Of a stretch of DNA of 64,000 nucleotides, positions 62,817-64,000 are shown piece after piece. A model generated the notes under the pieces. The model was not told the DNA's origin, did not search any database, and saw only the letters and a program-made list of their open reading frames with translations. Each line of letters starts with the position of its first letter. Position 1 is the first letter of the stretch. Where the stretch lies: contig NZ_CP116346.1 of the NCBI RefSeq assembly GCF_030254645.1, forward strand, positions 3,761,001 to 3,825,000. The letters are read 5' to 3'. Both the position numbers and the translations under genes were made by a program. The DNA comes from Paucibacter sediminis (GTDB taxonomy: Bacteria > Pseudomonadota > Gammaproteobacteria > Burkholderiales > Burkholderiaceae_C).

Positions 62817-64000
62817 TCAGTCCGCAAACTGGGCCTGCACCATGGCGGCGTAGGCGCCATCGCGCGCCACCAGCTCCGCATGGCTGCCGCTTTCCAGCAC
62901 GCGGCCCTGCTGCAGCACATGGATGCAATCGGCCGAGCGTATGGTGGAGAGGCGGTGCGCGATCACGATCAGGGTCTTGCGGCCCTGCCAGGCCTCGATG
63001 GCCTGCTGCACGGCGCGTTCGCTCTCGGTGTCCAGCGCCGAGGTGGCCTCGTCCAGCACCCAGATCGGCGCGTCCTTGTAGAGCGCGCGCGCGATCGCCA
63101 GGCGCTGGCGCTGGCCGCCACTGAGCTTGCTGCCGTTGGCGCCGACGGTGGTGTCCAGCCCCTCGGGCAGGGTCTGCACGAAGTCCCACAGATGGGCGGC
63201 GCGCAGCGCCTGCTCCAGCCGGGCCGCATCGCGCGGCTGGGCGTAGGCGATGTTGTCGGCCACCGAGGCGTCGAACAGCACGATGTCCTGCGAAACCACC
63301 GCGAACTGGCGGCGCAGGCTGGCGCGCGTGAGCTCGTTGATGGGCGCGCCGTCCAGCAAGACCTGACCCTCGTCGGGCTCGGCAAAACCCAGCAGCAGGT
63401 TGACGATGGAACTCTTGCCCGAACCCGAGGCGCCCACCAGGGCGGTGGTCTGGCCGGCGGCGAAGCGCAGGTCCAGGGCTGCCAGGGCGGGCTGTTCGGC
63501 GCCGGGGTAGCGCAGCGTCACGGCCTGCAGCGCGATCTCGCCGCGGCATTCGGCCAGCGCGCGGCTGCCGCGGTCGTTCTCGGCCGGGATGTCCAGCAGG
63601 CTCAGGCTGCCCTGGGCGGTGATGAGGGCATTGGTGATGGGCTGGGCCAGCTCGCTGAGATGGCGCAGGCGCGAGGTCAGCAGCAGCAGGGCGGCGATGA
63701 AGGCGGCGAACTCGCCCACGCCGCTCTGGTTCTGGCGCGCCTGCAGCAGCGCCAGGCTCAGGATGACCGACAGCCCGATGCTGGCGATCAGCTGCGAGAC
63801 CGGCTGGGTGAGCGCGTTGGCGGCCGCGGTCTTGAGGGTGGCGCGCTGCACCTCGCGGGCGCGCGCGGCGAACTGTTCGCGCTCGTGGTCGGCGGCGTCG
63901 AAGCTGCGCACCACGCGCCAGGCGCGCGTCAGGTCGTCGACCTTGTTGACCAGCCGCAACTGCGCGTCGTAGGCCCAGCTGCCCATGCGACGCACGCGCG
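62817..64000 (-). CDS. msbA: MsbA-like ABC exporter, C-terminal two-thirds
   Basis: The last 394 codons are visible; the gene continues beyond the right edge (5' end missing). Membrane helices (TAAANALTQPVSQLIASIGL and FAAFIAALLLLTSRL) are followed by the ATPase domain. It shows Walker A VGASGSGKSSIVN, Q-loop VSQDIVLFDASVADNIAY, signature KLSGGQRQRLAIARAL, Walker B IWVLDEATSALD and the H-loop in IAHRLSTIRSADC. The fused TMD-NBD order fits a homodimeric lipid A/phospholipid flippase of the MsbA type. A multidrug exporter of the same fold cannot be excluded. Confidence 0.87.
   Translation of the reverse strand, partial: RVRRMGSWAYDAQLRLVNKVDDLTRAWRVVRSFDAADHEREQFAARAREVQRATLKTAAANALTQPVSQLIASIGLSVILSLALLQARQNQSGVGEFAAFIAALLLLTSRLRHLSELAQPITNALITAQGSLSLLDIPAENDRGSRALAECRGEIALQAVTLRYPGAEQPALAALDLRFAAGQTTALVGASGSGKSSIVNLLLGFAEPDEGQVLLDGAPINELTRASLRRQFAVVSQDIVLFDASVADNIAYAQPRDAARLEQALRAAHLWDFVQTLPEGLDTTVGANGSKLSGGQRQRLAIARALYKDAPIWVLDEATSALDTESERAVQQAIEAWQGRKTLIVIAHRLSTIRSADCIHVLQQGRVLESGSHAELVARDGAYAAMVQAQFAD

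Overview
The window is 64 kb of very GC-rich, gene-dense bacterial chromosome. Gene content and protein style fit a betaproteobacterium of the order Burkholderiales, probably near Roseateles, Mitsuaria or Rubrivivax. The evidence is the Bug-type tricarboxylate receptor, PimC/PimD-type acyl-CoA dehydrogenases, an aotJQMOP-like arginine/ornithine transporter, four PEP-CTERM proteins, an RhlE helicase with Gly/Arg-rich repeats and YajQ/YaeQ/RsgA/Orn housekeeping genes. The genus is inference. No tRNA, rRNA, insertion sequence, phage gene or CRISPR array was seen, so this reads as core chromosome with a few lineage-specific modules.

Layout. 1-2.6 kb: minus-strand acyl-CoA dehydrogenase pair plus a cut-off P1 peptidase. 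2.7-6 kb: isoaspartyl peptidase, retropepsin-like protease, YajQ and MurB. 6-10 kb: minus-strand operon argG, a secreted SUOX-fold protein and a hybrid histidine kinase. 10.2-14.3 kb: fatty acyl-CoA ligase, a second hybrid kinase and a PEP-CTERM protein. 14.3-18.2 kb: minus-strand acetyltransferase, Bug receptor, prolyl oligopeptidase and YaeQ. 18.3-23.8 kb: coiled-coil secreted protein, Dcp, phosphofructokinase, a small repeat protein, an SDR enzyme and a small membrane protein. 23.8-28.7 kb: overlapping ste24-phhB-rsgA, divergent from orn and a pabB-pabC fusion. 28.7-34.8 kb: a degenerate SNF2-like protein with a histone-H1-like tail, a DUF2087-like protein, an RhlE helicase with a long leader, a cold-shock/DUF1294 membrane protein and a GNAT.

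34.8-40.5 kb: a FAH-like hydratase and a complete MksF-MksE-MksB (MukBEF-like) condensin operon without the nuclease subunit of Wadjet systems. 40.5-45.6 kb: a cell-surface cluster of three PEP-CTERM proteins around a secreted PHP-fold metallohydrolase, preceded by two AAACGTTT operators 21 bp apart. 45.7-52.7 kb: minus-strand aot transporter, alpha/beta hydrolase, TrhO and a periplasmic cyclophilin. 52.8-56.1 kb: a four-gene signalling operon (LytS-like kinase, LytS-like pseudokinase, cupin, LytTR regulator). 56.1-64 kb: a vanadium-haloperoxidase-like lipoprotein, dnaE, a patatin, a ComEA-like protein and the 3' part of an MsbA-like exporter.

Themes. Signalling is over-represented: two hybrid kinases, one LytS/LytTR operon and several palindromic operators that recur in the window. 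A 16-bp palindrome lies about 50 bp in front of both acyl-CoA gene sets and suggests a common fatty-acid regulator. Several genes (dnaE, mksF, trhO and the 18.3 kb gene) have a -10-like hexamer 6-8 nt before the start codon and no ribosome-binding site, consistent with leaderless mRNAs. The least ordinary items are the inactivated SNF2-like protein, the LytS pseudokinase operon, the SUOX-like/kinase pair and the stand-alone Mks condensin.
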